Program-made: the position numbers and the translations under genes
Assembly: GCA_963555705.1 (NCBI GenBank)
Contig: OY743180.1
Span: 40,642,129-40,706,128 of the forward strand
Direction of reading: 5' to 3'
Length of the DNA: 64,000 nt
Source of the DNA: Ligustrum vulgare
Taxonomy: Eukaryota; Streptophyta; Magnoliopsida; Lamiales; Oleaceae
Shown here: positions 22,222-32,236 of the stretch, one piece after another
Layout of the letters: every line of letters begins with the position of its first letter
How positions within the stretch are numbered: the stretch's first letter is position 1
Notes under the pieces: generated by a model
What the model was told of the DNA's origin: nothing
The model's database searches: none
Seen by the model: only the letters and a program-made list of their open reading frames with translations

Positions 22222-23538
22222 ATAGGAGTATTTTTTGTTTGTTCAGAAATTTTACTCTTGTACGACCTCGTGTGCTCATCGACTGTGACCTAGGTCGGTA
22301 CATGAGATGAACTTCTTAAGGCATGTTCGGCGGCCATCATTTAATTGGCTAAAAGACAAAAAATACAAAATTTAATTTACATAATTTTTCATACCACTTT
22401 TTAACTACACACATTTTCTCTCTACAATTTTTAATATCACATCTTATCTAAAAAACACATATTAATCAATAAAATAATTTACATTCCATTTAAAAGATAG
22501 CGAACAAAGGTAATGCTCGCTAAAAGTGGTGAAGGTTCGTACAAGATAGTGTCACAAATAATGTTCAAGTTAATTGATAATAGGAAATGAGTTAAAAAAA
22601 TGATTTTAAAAAATGAGGAACAAACAAGAACTAAAAACCATGCTTTGACAGATGGAGACATTCACATGCTAATATGCTACACAAATACAAACCGTCATAT
22701 AGGTATGGTAAACTGGTAAAGCCTAAAATCAATAATACATTACCTACCCTACTACCCTAACCTAACATGATTTTTTTACGAGGAATGATATGATTTTCCA
22801 CCATGAACAATATAAGTATTGTCCACCACAAATGATGGACTGTCAAGTGTTTACATTGGACAGTTGGTAGTCCATCGTTGGTTGTAGTCAGTTTTTATGT
22901 TGTTTATGATGATTATCAGATCGAAATTTGATTCTTTTACTTCAATTATGTTTGGTTTATAAAAAGGTTGTTTATAAATAATATTTAAAAATAACATGAC
23001 AATATATGGTTGAACCATTATTTTTGAAAAGTAAAAAATGATGGATCAGAATTCTTGATCAATCAAAATTATTGAGTATTTTTAAAAAATAATAAAATAT
23101 ATATTTATATAATGAAATATTGTGTGTGTTTGATATTGTTTTTAAAAAGTTTTTTTAAAAAAATAAATAGTGATTTTTAGGAGAATAAATGATTAAGATT
23201 TTGTTGAAAAGTCAAATATTGTGGACTTGACTTTTAATGAATGATTGAGACTGATTACTGTAGAAAAAAAAGATTTTTTTTTTTTTTGGAGAATCAAACA
23301 AGGGCATTGTTTTATAAACAAATGTTGTCAAATACATACTAAAATTAGAGAATACTAGACTTAACAATATATACTAACAACTTACTAACAAACATAAAAT
23401 AACTATTTTACCCTTTAAAAACTAAGGATATAACTTATCTAACCAATACCTTATTTAACATATTATTTTACTAAGTCTAATATATAATAAAATTCTTGAA
23501 AAATAATTTTTATAAATTATTTCATAATTAAAATTATT
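22222..23538. other. Anonymous AT-rich sequence left of the viral insertion
   Basis: This contains a MITE-like stretch (about 22330-22490), a poly-T run (about 23274-23287) and no reading frame with family resemblance. The left edge of the viral insertion is somewhere before 23539, the first viral start codon, but I cannot place it exactly. Confidence 0.4.
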
Positions 23539-25190
23539 ATGCCTGTTTATGACCCACATTTACTTCACGAAAAAAGAAAAAATTTAATTAGAAGTTTACA
23601 TAATGAATATTTAGAAATAGAAAGAATAGGAAGAGACTTAGGTGGCGTTCTGTTTGTATTTTATTTTGTATTTTCATTTTAGAAAATGTTTTGTATTTCC
23701 TGTTTTTATTTTTATTTTCAATGTTGCTGAAAACGTGTTCTGTTTGTCATTTCTGAAAACTGTTTTTGAAAATGAAAAGCTGAAAAACACGTTCTGTTTG
23801 AAATTTTGCAGAATACAACTTATACTATTTTCAATGAATTTGCTTCTGAATTATATTAAACAATCTATATTGTTTAACTTTTTTTTGGACCAAATAATAA
23901 TGTCATTAATGTTCAACTCCAAAAAAATATTATAAGAAATTAATAACATAATATTCAAGTCCAAATTACTTCCATAATACATGTAACTCTAATTACTCAT
24001 ACAGAGTTTGATTAAACAAAATAAATTTAAAAGTCATCTTGACCTTGTGGAGTAATCAGTCCACATTTGATTCAGGCACATTTCTAGGATTAATCATAGG
24101 TCTTGCCTGCTACAATTCTCATGTGGTACATTTCTAGAATTTTAGTAGATTTTTGTGCATTTTGATAAATTTCATTTAACTTGGTTTGTTTTCTTGTATT
24201 TTGGTACATTTGCACACTGGTACGATTTGCGCATTTTGATCGATATCATGCATTTTGTATATTTTGGTGAATTCTGGTATATATAGTGTATTTTAGTACA
24301 TTTTGAAGCATTTTTTAACATTTCACACATCTTGGTTAGCACAGTACAATTGGCATTGTTTTCGTAAATTTTAGAGCTATTTGCGCATTTTGGTAAATTT
24401 CTTGGGCACAATTTGAAACATCTCACAATTTGGTACATATCGCGCTTTTGGTATTAGATTAGGCACCTTGGTGAAATTTTGCTCTTTTTTGGTAGATTTA
24501 GCTTTGTTTAGTAGAGTTTTGCGTGTTTGGTACATTTCGATTCCATGCAGTTTGGTGCATTTTTTGAAATATAATAATAAGAATTCTCACTTAATTTTTT
24601 TTTTGTAATGTTGATATTGAATTTAATAAAACTTTATTTAAGCTTAGTTCCAAGTTAGAATAATTCTCAAAAAAAAAAAAAAAAAAAATCTTTATTTAGG
24701 CTTAGTTCCAAACTAGGATAATTCTAAAAAAATAATAAAAAAATAAAAACTTTATATTAAGCTTAGTTCTAAGTTAAGATAATTCTATAAAAAAAAAAAA
24801 AAAAAAAAATCCCAAAACGCGTTTTCCGCGTTTTGGACATTTTTTGTCGAAATACACACAAAACGCCCAAAACGATGTTTCGGGCGTTTTCCGTTTTGTG
24901 TACAATTTTTTTTTTTGTTTTCCAAAATGCGTTTTCGAAAATGGTAAAGAGAACGCGTTTTTAGCGTTTTCGAAAATAAAAACAGAAAACGACCTCAAAA
25001 CAGCAAACAGAACAGGGGCTTAACTACTGATACTATTGTTATAGAAAAATATAGAGAAATTAAAAGATTAGTCTTACAACATAAAGAATATTTAAGATTA
25101 AAAGAAGAAAAATTGATTAGACAAGAAGATATAAGATATATGGATGAATTTGAAGAAAGGATTTTAAGAAGAATTAGACAAAGATTATAA
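23539..25190 (+). pseudogene. First viral ORF, split by a PIF/Harbinger-like element
   Basis: The frame opens with ATG at 23539 and runs 34 codons to 23640, where the transposon begins. It resumes at 25023 in the same register and ends at TAA 25188-25190; the two parts total about 90 codons. The product is rich in Lys, Arg, Glu and Leu with probable helix and no recognised domain. Small proteins of this kind lie upstream of the coat gene in badna- and tungro-type viruses, but I cannot assign homology. It has no other break, so the transposon insertion is its only visible damage. Confidence 0.6.
23641..25019 (+). mobile_element. PIF/Harbinger-like non-autonomous element, 1.38 kb
   Basis: The element starts GGTGGCGTTCTGTTTG and ends CAAACAGAACAGGGGC, so the ends are inverted copies (…GTTCTGTTTG). 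It is flanked on both sides by TTA (23638-23640 and 25020-25022), the three-base target typical of PIF/Harbinger. Inside are AAAACGCGTTTT-type words, a TTTTGGTACATTT-like degenerate array (about 24120-24560) and a roughly 60-bp repeat with AAGCTTAGTTC or AGGCTTAGTTC (24640-24790). There is no transposase frame. Its right end is closely related to the fragments at 32331 and 32990. Confidence 0.8.
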
Positions 25191-25225
25191 TTCCGCAAAA
25201 TTAAATTTCACGATCTGGTCCAGTG

Positions 25226-25237
25226 TGGTATCAGAGC
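25226..25237 (+). promoter_or_regulatory. tRNA-Met primer-binding site of the pararetrovirus
   Basis: TGGTATCAGAGC is complementary to the 3' end of plant initiator tRNA-Met, the primer for minus-strand DNA synthesis in Caulimoviridae. Here it lies 35 bp after the stop of the first small ORF and 32 bp before the next start. Confidence 0.85.
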
Positions 25238-25269
25238 TAGTAGTTATACTTTGAAATATATTTAGAAAA

Positions 25270-27072
25270 ATGTCTAAAAATTTACCAATAATTGAACCTA
25301 GAGTATATAATTATAAATCTAAAGATTTACCAAATGATAGCCATTAGCCATTAATAACTGAAATATATGGAAAATTTATATCATTTATACTATTAGAAGA
25401 AGGAGGATTTCGAGAACATAAATAATTAAATTGGACAAATTTATTTTTACTAAATAAATTAGGAATAAGTTTAGATAAAACTACAGAACAAAACTTAGAA
25501 CAAGCAAAAAACCCAGAACAAGTTCAAGAAATTATCAATAATTTACCATTAGAAATAAGACAAATGATAAAAATAACTAATGATTATAAAGATATAAACA
25601 AAAATATACCCACATAAATATTAGAGGTAAAGTAATATGTAAATAACCTATCAAAACAATTATTAACCTTAAAAAACCAAATTAAGCAAATAACTGATAA
25701 AATAAATAAAATAGGGAATATGGTAGGAGTTTATTAAAATCCAATAGAAATTACAGAACAAAAAACTATCACAGAACAAATAAATATGGTAAGAACAATT
25801 AAAGAAGAAGAAATAGGGAAAAATGATTTACACAAAAGACTAGATAATATATAACAAAATATAGAAATTGTAAACCAAAATATAACAAAAATATATGACG
25901 AAATGGAAAAAAGAAAACCTAAAAGAATAATAATTGACAAAGAATTTAAAGCTATCAATAGATTAGGAATAAATATGATTACTGAACAAATAGAAAAAAT
26001 TATGGAAAATCCTAAAGAAGAAGGTGAAGAAGATTACATAATAGAAGAAGATTATATAGAAAAATTTAAAAATCTTAAAATAGAAGAAATTAATATGAAT
26101 GAACAACAAAGAGCTTTAGTACCAGCATGACAAAATCCACCAGAATATATACAACAACCAGGAACTAACCAAGTTAAAAAAGAAAATACAAGTAATACTA
26201 ATCCACAAAATACACCAGAAATCTATATGAATCAAAGACAAAATCAAAATTTTAAAACAAATAATTTTATACCAGAACAAAAATATTACACCAAGCCGAG
26301 TAAAAATTATCCTATAGAATATACACCATGGAGAAGTATGGAAACACAAATTAATTCAGAAGGAAGATGGATAGATTTAGGATGTGTGTAAGATGTAGAC
26401 CATGAATTAGGATTATGGATGAAATCTATAGCTATGATGGCCTATACTAGAGAATTAACAGGAAAATAATTTCAATTAATGTTAGAAAATACATTTATAG
26501 GAACCACTGCAAGATGGTGGGGAAATTTAACAAAAACTTATATAGGACAAGTTAAAGGAAATGACCAAGATGAAATAGGAACTATACTTGGTAGATATGA
26601 GGATGCATTAAAAAGAGAATATACATTAGTAATAGACAGAGATACTAAAATTAGCTCAAAACTAAGAAATAGATATTTATTAGAAAATCTATCAATATGT
26701 GACATGTGTTACTTTAAATAATTTGCATGTGAATTTAGATAATATTTTGAAAATGCAGAATATAATAAGGAAACATATGGTATGGAAATTATGAACCCAA
26801 TATTCTTCAAACTACAAAACCCATGAAATTTAGAATTATTTAAAGAATGGGAAAAATTAGAAATACCATTAAGTAATAATAGCCTAGGAGCAAGAATACA
26901 ATTTATAGAAATGGAACAGAAAGAAAAATGTATGCAAGCAAATAATATGATAAAATTTCACAAAGCAAGTAAAAAATCATTATGCTGTAATAAATTACAA
27001 TATAAACCAACCCAATGGGGATGTCATCTACAAAGAAAATATAAGAAAAAGAAATATTATAGAAAAGATTAA
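25270..27072 (+). pseudogene. Viral coat-region frame with multiple stops
   Basis: One reading register starts at ATG 25270 and can be followed for 600 codons to TAA 27072. It is interrupted by roughly a dozen stops (for example near 25345, 25423, 25735, 25852, 26128, 26389 and 26467). The first ~155 codons include QVQEIINNLPLEIRQMIK and a helical C-terminus and may have been a separate protein, because a TAA sits at 25735. Then comes an acidic Lys/Glu stretch, a Gln/Asn-rich linker and a TARWWGNLTK segment of the capsid type. It ends in a basic tail (RKYKKKKYYRKD) after two cysteines. The expected CCHC knuckle is not readable. The function is inferred from position and composition. Confidence 0.65.
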
Positions 27073-27244
27073 TTTAGAGAAAAATTTAAAAAATACAATA
27101 AATATAAAAAACTATACAATAAAACACACATAATAAAACCCATATTTAAAAATCTATTGGAATAAAATTAGCTAAAGAGAATCCAAGAATGACAATACCA
27201 AAAGATATAGAAATAAATTTTAATCAACTAGAAGATTAGTAAAT
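27073..27244 (+). pseudogene. Degenerate linker between coat and protease
   Basis: The frame is lost after 27072; the next open register begins about 27245. Lys/Asn/Tyr-rich short frames remain and suggest that coding sequence once ran through. Nothing more specific can be read. Confidence 0.4.
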
Positions 27245-27796
27245 ATGGATAAACCCCAAACAGAATTTGGAAGAAGATCAATTAGCCTAATAAGATATAC
27301 TAGTACAAAATCATTACCTGAAATAAAAAATAGAAATTATTCAGAAAAACAAATAATGACAAAAATACATAGAAAAATACCTAGAATGAATCTATCTAAA
27401 AGGAATGAAACAAAACAATTTGAAGTTATAATAGAAATTAGAATAAATGGAGAATGGAAAGTGCAAAAAGTATTAATAGATACTGGAGCAACTGTATCTC
27501 ATATAAAAGAAAACATAATAGGAGATTTAAAACTTAAAGTAACAAATAATCCAATTCAAAAACAAGATTATTTGGGAAATACTCATCCAATGGATACCTA
27601 TGTAGAATTACCAATAAGAATAAACAAAAGAAATGAAATAATCATAAACATGTACGAAGAACATACAGGAAAGGTATATACGAAATTATTATTAGGAACA
27701 AACTTCTTAGAGCAAGTAAAACCATATTACATAAAAGATGATAGGATGCTATTAACAATACAAAATGAGAATCTAGTTATATTAAGGTTATTATGA
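27245..27796 (+). pseudogene. First aspartic protease domain of the viral polyprotein
   Basis: An open frame of 183 codons contains VLIDTGATVSHIKENI with the catalytic Asp at residue 79. About 80 residues later is LLLGTNFLEQVKP, the usual C-terminal part of a retropepsin-like fold. Such proteases cut the polyprotein of plant pararetroviruses. The domain is complete in length, but upstream and downstream frames are broken. It is in a different register from the coat region. A second protease-like domain follows immediately. Confidence 0.8.
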
Positions 27797-28160
27797 ATAA
27801 ATTACAAGGTGGAAGAGAACATATTTATACACTAACCAAAATGAATTACAATGGATATCTTAGCAGAAAATATCATGCATTGTATGATACATGAGCATCA
27901 TCCTGTTTATTTAAAGAAAACGTATTACCCCAAAAATGTGGAGTAATAAAAAAGATAATGAAGAAAGAGTCATACTTACAGGATTTGATGAGAGCACAAA
28001 TCTAATAACTAAAGTAGCAAGGAATGTTAAAATACAAATAGGAAAATATGAACTACAAATACCTTATGTATATCAATTTGATGATATGCCAGGGATATAT
28101 TGTTAGGAAATAACTTCATCAAACAATACTATCCAATAACTATTGATGAAAAAGTTATAC
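27797..28160 (+). pseudogene. Second, tandem aspartic protease-like domain
   Basis: At 27886-27897 the codons read Asp-Thr-stop-Ala, followed by SSCLFKENV: a DTGA-type active site in which the Gly codon has become TGA. About 70 codons on, LLGNNFIKQYYPITIDE (about 28100-28150) matches the C-terminal LLGTNFLEQVKP block of the first domain. A YGQ-like barrel part (KIQIGKYELQIPYVYQFDD) lies between. Frameshifts separate the pieces. I read this as a second retropepsin domain, either duplicated or a diverged partner. Confidence 0.6.
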
Positions 28161-28507
28161 TTTTATCTACCCCTTGACACTATATAGCAATAGCAATAAG
28201 AATTAATGATCCTTACTGTAGGGAAAAATGCCTCATGTAGCAGCTCAGCGTGGTGAGGATAGACAAAAATTAACATAAACAACACAATTTATGCCCAATA
28301 AAAATAGAATAAATCTAGTACAAGAACATTTTGATCAAATAGTAATAAAAAATATTACAGAAAAAATTATTAAAATTATCAGGAGATAATCCTTTGAAAA
28401 AATGACACACAAATAAACCTATAGCAGAAATTATATTAGAAGATGACACTAAGATTATTAGTGTAAAACCAATTAAGCATACACCAAAAGAATTACCTGA
28501 ATTTGAA
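28161..28507 (+). pseudogene. Degenerate spacer before reverse transcriptase
   Basis: Several stops and shifts occur. Near the end a readable frame includes KPIAEIILEDDTKIISVKPI and KHTPKELPEFE, which lead into the reverse transcriptase and are typical of the segment before its N-terminus. Confidence 0.5.
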
Positions 28508-29140
28508 ATGCACATAAAAGAAATGCTAGAAAAGAAATTCATTAGAGAATCTAACAGTAAACATAGTAGTCCAGCCTTCATTGTAATAAAACATTCAGAA
28601 CAAAAAAAAGGAAAATCTAGAATGGTAATTAATTATAAAAGGTTAAACACTTATACAAAAGAATTAAAATATCAAATACCAAACCAACATGTATTATTTA
28701 ACCAAATTAGAGGAAAGAAATATTTCTCTAAATTTGATCTTAAATCAGGATTTTATCATATTATGTTAATTGAAGAATCTAGACATTTAACAGCTGTTAC
28801 TGTACCTCAAGAATTTTATGAATGTAATGTATTACCTTTCGAATTTAAAAATAGTCCAAGAGAATTTCAGAGGTACATTGATAAAATATTTAAAGATTCT
28901 TATCATTTTATTACAGTATATATTGATGATGTTTTTATTTATTCTGAAACTAGACAAGACCACCTAAAACATCTTAATATTTTTATAGATATTGTAAGAA
29001 ATAATAGAATTATATTATCAGCTACAAAAATGGAGATTACTAAAGAAAATGTAGAATTTTTTGGATCTATAATTAGCCAAGAAGGAATAAAACTCCAAAA
29101 ATATATTGGCAGAAAATACAAGAGTTTGACAATCAAATAA
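28508..29140 (+). pseudogene. Reverse transcriptase domain of the pararetrovirus
   Basis: The frame is open for 210 codons. RMVINYKRLN lies at residues 38-47, KFDLKSGFYH at 75-84 (catalytic Asp), LPFEFKNSPREFQR at 109-122, and the catalytic TVYIDDVFIY at 136-145. The pattern is that of Caulimoviridae/Gypsy reverse transcriptases. The frame runs off at 29140 close to a 155-bp tandem duplication that disrupts the connection to RNase H. Codon use is strongly A/T-biased, unlike the MULE genes further right. Confidence 0.88.
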
Positions 29141-29145
29141 AAAAT

Positions 29146-29455
29146 AAAACAAAATTACAAAGCTTTTTAGGACTTGTGAACCAGACTAGGAATTATGTAC
29201 CTAACTTAGCAAACCATTTAATTCCATTACAAAAAAGATTAAAAGGAAAAACTAGATGGACACCATGGTCCAAAGACGAAGAAGAAGAAGTACAAAAAAT
29301 TAAACAAAATTACAAAGCTTTTTAGGACTTGTGAACCAGACTAGGAATTATGTACCTAACTTAGCAAAACATTTAATTCCATTACAAAAAAGATTAAAAG
29401 TAAAAACTAGATGGACACCATGGTCCAAAGACGAAGAAGAAGAAGTACAAAAAAT
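29146..29455 (+). repeat. 155-bp tandem duplication inside the RT-RNase H region
   Basis: ACAAAATTACAAAGCTTTTT begins at about 29149 and again at about 29304, and the following text (CTTGTGAACCAGACTAGGAA, then TGGACACCATGGTCCAAAG) is repeated with very few changes. The unit is about 155 bp, not a multiple of three, so it shifts the frame between the two catalytic domains. Confidence 0.9.
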
Positions 29456-29902
29456 TAAAAACCTTTGTAACAAATTACCAGAATTAGAATTACTCAAAAA
29501 AGAATGTGATTGGATTATAGAAACCGATGCATGCGAAACAGCATGGGGAGTAATACTTAAATATATTTATCCAAATGAGGATGAGGAAATAATTGCACAA
29601 TACACTAGTGGCAGTTTTACTCAAACTAAAACTAATTATCATATAAATGAAAAAAATTATTAGCTGTAAAATTTGCTATTAAAAAGTTTGAATTATTTAT
29701 TGTTTCTACAAAATTCAAAATTAGAACCGATAATACACAAGTCAAATATTGGTTAACTAAAGAAATTGATCCAACTATTGCAAATAAAAGGTTAATTAGA
29801 TGGCAAGTAGAACTTAGCCATTATAATTTTGAAATTATTCATATCAAAGGTACTAACAATGTTATTGCAGATTATTTATCAAGACATGGAGGAACTACTT
29901 AA
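29331..29902 (+). pseudogene. RNase H domain of the pararetrovirus
   Basis: The readable frame starts in the duplicated segment (RTNYVP-like, LQKRLKVKTRWTPW). WIIETDACETAWGVILK follows, with the catalytic Asp of the ETDA motif, and YTSGSFTQTKTNYHINEKNY. After a stop and shift at about 29660 the frame continues with AVKFAIKKFELFI, then KIRTDNTQVKYWL (second catalytic Asp), and ends NNVIADYLSRHGGTT with TAA at 29900-29902. All main RNase H landmarks are present but not in one register. The last codons overlap the start of the next ORF. Confidence 0.8.
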
Positions 29903-30978
29903 GAAAGTTGAAGAAATTAACTTGGCCATGGGTCAAATGAATATCAACTATTCAAATCTATTCAACTATGTGAATACTTGCATGGCGCAGATTGTACAAA
30001 TTAACAGTGAACTAGCTTTTTACAAGTCAATGGTTAATTCTCTAGAGGAAATGTACAAAGGAGGATCTCAATCCTCTCCAGCGAAGAATTTATCTGTAGG
30101 ACTTTCTATTGAGGAAGAAGTATCTAATGTATCAATTATTGGAAGTTCATCTTCCAAAACTATTGGCAAAACTATTGAACCATCTAAATAAACTTTTTTA
30201 GAAGCTGCGAAGAAACCAGTAGTCTTAACAAAGGAACTATCTATAAACGAGAAAGTTATGAAGAAACTAGAGACATTCTTGAAGTATGTGGAGTATCTAA
30301 ACAAGAGGACAAAAAAAGGAGAATGGCTAAGGACAATTAGCCATCAAAAAATCAATAAAGCAATTATTTTTCCAAGAGCAGAACCAAGAACAGTCAGGGG
30401 CTGTTTGATAAAGGACTTATTTAGTGCATCTACCCTAGCAAGGATATGAAGGAAATATCATTATTACCTAATTCTATCAAGGCAGCAGTTAAAACATATT
30501 TTGGAATTACCAAAGCTGAAAAGATCAATGTCGGGATTTATTCAGCCATTCCAGAATTTATTGATGAAGAATTTCTAAGGGAAGAACATATTGTAAAACT
30601 TGGAGTAACTAGAAAAGCTATTCTTTCAGAACCAGAAATTAAGCCATTTAACAAAGAAGAACAAATACAAGTTATTCCAGAAAAAGGGCATTGGGATTTA
30701 GAGTCATGTACACCGATACCCTTACACGAACTAATGTTTGGGTACATGAATCTAATGATGACAAATTATTAATCTACAGCATTGTAAGAATTAATCAAGT
30801 TAATTGTCAATTATGGAAATTAAGAGAATATGCTGAGAATATAATTGTCAGCAATTTGGATCTTAGCAAAGGAGCCTATGAATATCTACATCAACTAATG
30901 GAGGTAGAAACGGGTCACAAGTGTAATAATTGTGGGGACCTACTCAACTACAATGAAGATGAAGCCTATCTTGTCTGA
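29886..30978 (+). pseudogene. Separate viral ORF after the polyprotein (ORF IV-like)
   Basis: ATG at 29886 lies 17 bases inside the end of the polyprotein frame and in another register. The product begins MEELLKKVEEINLAMGQMN with a probable coiled coil. A TAA interrupts at 30189, the same register goes on to 30449, and two shifts carry the remainder (KTYFGITKAEKINVGIYSA; KLREYAENIIVSNLDLSKG) to TGA 30976-30978. The C-terminus contains CNNCGDLLNY, a possible metal-binding pair. Total length is about 360 codons. A separate gene in this place is characteristic of tungro-type viruses; its role there is poorly known. Homology is inferred from position and size only. Confidence 0.65.
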
Positions 30979-31880
30979 GCCTGAATTATTCAAGGCATGG
31001 GGGTCCAGATCCATGTGAAACTTTAGAAAAGTAGTAGGAATTATTGTAATCTTATCTTTTCTTTATCTACTTTAATTCTTAGCCAAGTATGTAAAAGATA
31101 GGGAATATTATCTTGTTTCCCAACTTTACTTTTACCAACAATAAAAGGAGGGGTCTCTCCTCATTGTAAACATCCTAAAATCATATTGGTTTTCAGCAAT
31201 AAAAATCTATATTCTCTCTATCTATTGTCTTTCTTTTCATTCCTAGTTCAAAATTTTCTTTCGTCAAACCAATCCAGAAACAATTAGCAGAAGGTATGAG
31301 TAACTAAACTTCACATAGATATATATGAAGTCATAAAATAGCTAGTAATATTCTATTTATTTATGAGTTCATAAGTTTATTCTTTATAAAATTTTTGTTA
31401 AAAGAGTATATTCAGAGGTAGGAAACGAAACTGGATTGTGCTAAACATCTTTGAAGTGTTTGTTTAAGTGTTAAACAGAAAGTGTTGGAGTAAGTCTTTC
31501 GAGCATCCATTAATGCTTGAGTCTTTCGAGCAACAACAATCTCCTATGAAGTTGTGTTTAATACTTAGATAAATAACTGAAGAGTATTTGGTCAAAAAAA
31601 ATTTAAAATCAGATTTACAAAGAAGCGTGATGGACCCATAGATAGAAAGAAGTATTGTTGATTATTTATGGTGGATTATATATGGTCTTTTTATTGATAT
31701 TATCCAAGTACTATTATCATAGTTTTAAATTTATCATTTTGCTTATGATATCTCTTACATGTTTTTACATATGTTAAAAATTTGTTTTTACTATTCCAGA
31801 ATTAACTATTAGAAGAGGATTTGAATTAATAACTTAAATTTAAATATTTAGTTTTATAATTTATGAATTCATAACCTTTA
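30979..31880 (+). promoter_or_regulatory. Viral intergenic region with possible promoter and poly(A) signal
   Basis: There is no long frame. AACAATAAAAGGAGGGG at about 31136-31152 could serve as a weak TATA element; the following GGAGGGGTCTCTCCTC is a small palindrome. AATAAAAATC at 31199 fits a poly(A) signal about 60 bases later. Short repeats of GAGTCTTTCGAGC (31490-31530) lie in what would be the leader. Confidence 0.5.
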
Positions 31881-32096
31881 ATAGAATTAAATCCTTCAGA
31901 AGTAAACGACTTTAAGTATTTAAGAGAAGAAACAATTAAACAATTAGAAATTATAAGAGAAGATTTAAGAAGATTTTATAATTTATTAGACTACGCAATA
32001 AAAGAACTCTCATTTACATATTTTTCACAATTTACTAGAAGTATAGTAAATAAAGGAAGAATAATTAGTGATTTAGAGAAAAAATGGAAGAATTAA
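31881..32096 (+). pseudogene. Small viral ORF after the intergenic region, no AUG
   Basis: An open frame of 71 codons ends at TAA 32094-32096. The codons are AT-rich and the protein is charged and helical (REETIKQLEIIREDLRRFYN). The only candidate start is ATA at 31881; upstream is a TAA in frame. It may be a mutated AUG or a non-AUG start. No family is recognised. Confidence 0.5.
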
Positions 32097-32197
32097 ATAT
32101 AATTATTGAAGAAGAAACCTTAACATATAATAGTATATACTACGCATTTTATGTAAACAATAAATTTAGAGATATATACATAACATCAGAAAATTAA
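32084..32197 (+). CDS. Very small viral ORF overlapping the previous one
   Basis: ATG at 32084 overlaps the end of the preceding frame by 13 bases. It encodes 37 residues beginning MEELNIIIEEETLTYNS and ends TAA 32195-32197. The overlap style resembles that of tungro/badna-type genes. It could be the start of a longer ORF cut by the edge of the insertion. No domain is seen. Confidence 0.4.
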   Translation: MEELNIIIEEETLTYNSIYYAFYVNNKFRDIYITSEN

Positions 32198-32236
32198 AGA
32201 AATTATAACTAAAATAATAATATAATAATTATACAT

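Larger units (their letters stand above)
23539..32236 (+). mobile_element. Endogenous plant pararetrovirus (Caulimoviridae), degraded
   Basis: A run of AT-rich frames on the plus strand follows caulimovirid order: small ORF, tRNA-Met primer site, coat region, aspartic protease, reverse transcriptase with YIDD, RNase H, a separate downstream ORF, and an intergenic region. There are no flanking LTRs and no integrase. A separate ORF after the polyprotein is a feature of tungro-type viruses, so a tungro/badna-like lineage is my best guess; the genus is not certain. Excluding the inserted transposon the copy is about 7.3 kb, near one genome length. It carries many stops, frameshifts and a 155-bp internal duplication, so it cannot encode a working virus. 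Confidence 0.85.

Noticed and set aside
25270..30978. Possibility of an intact, activatable provirus
   Set aside because: Many stops, frameshifts, a transposon insertion and an out-of-frame duplication are visible.
23539..32236. Possibility that the viral region is a Gypsy retrotransposon
   Set aside because: No LTRs flank it, no integrase is found, and a separate ORF follows RNase H; caulimovirid origin fits better.
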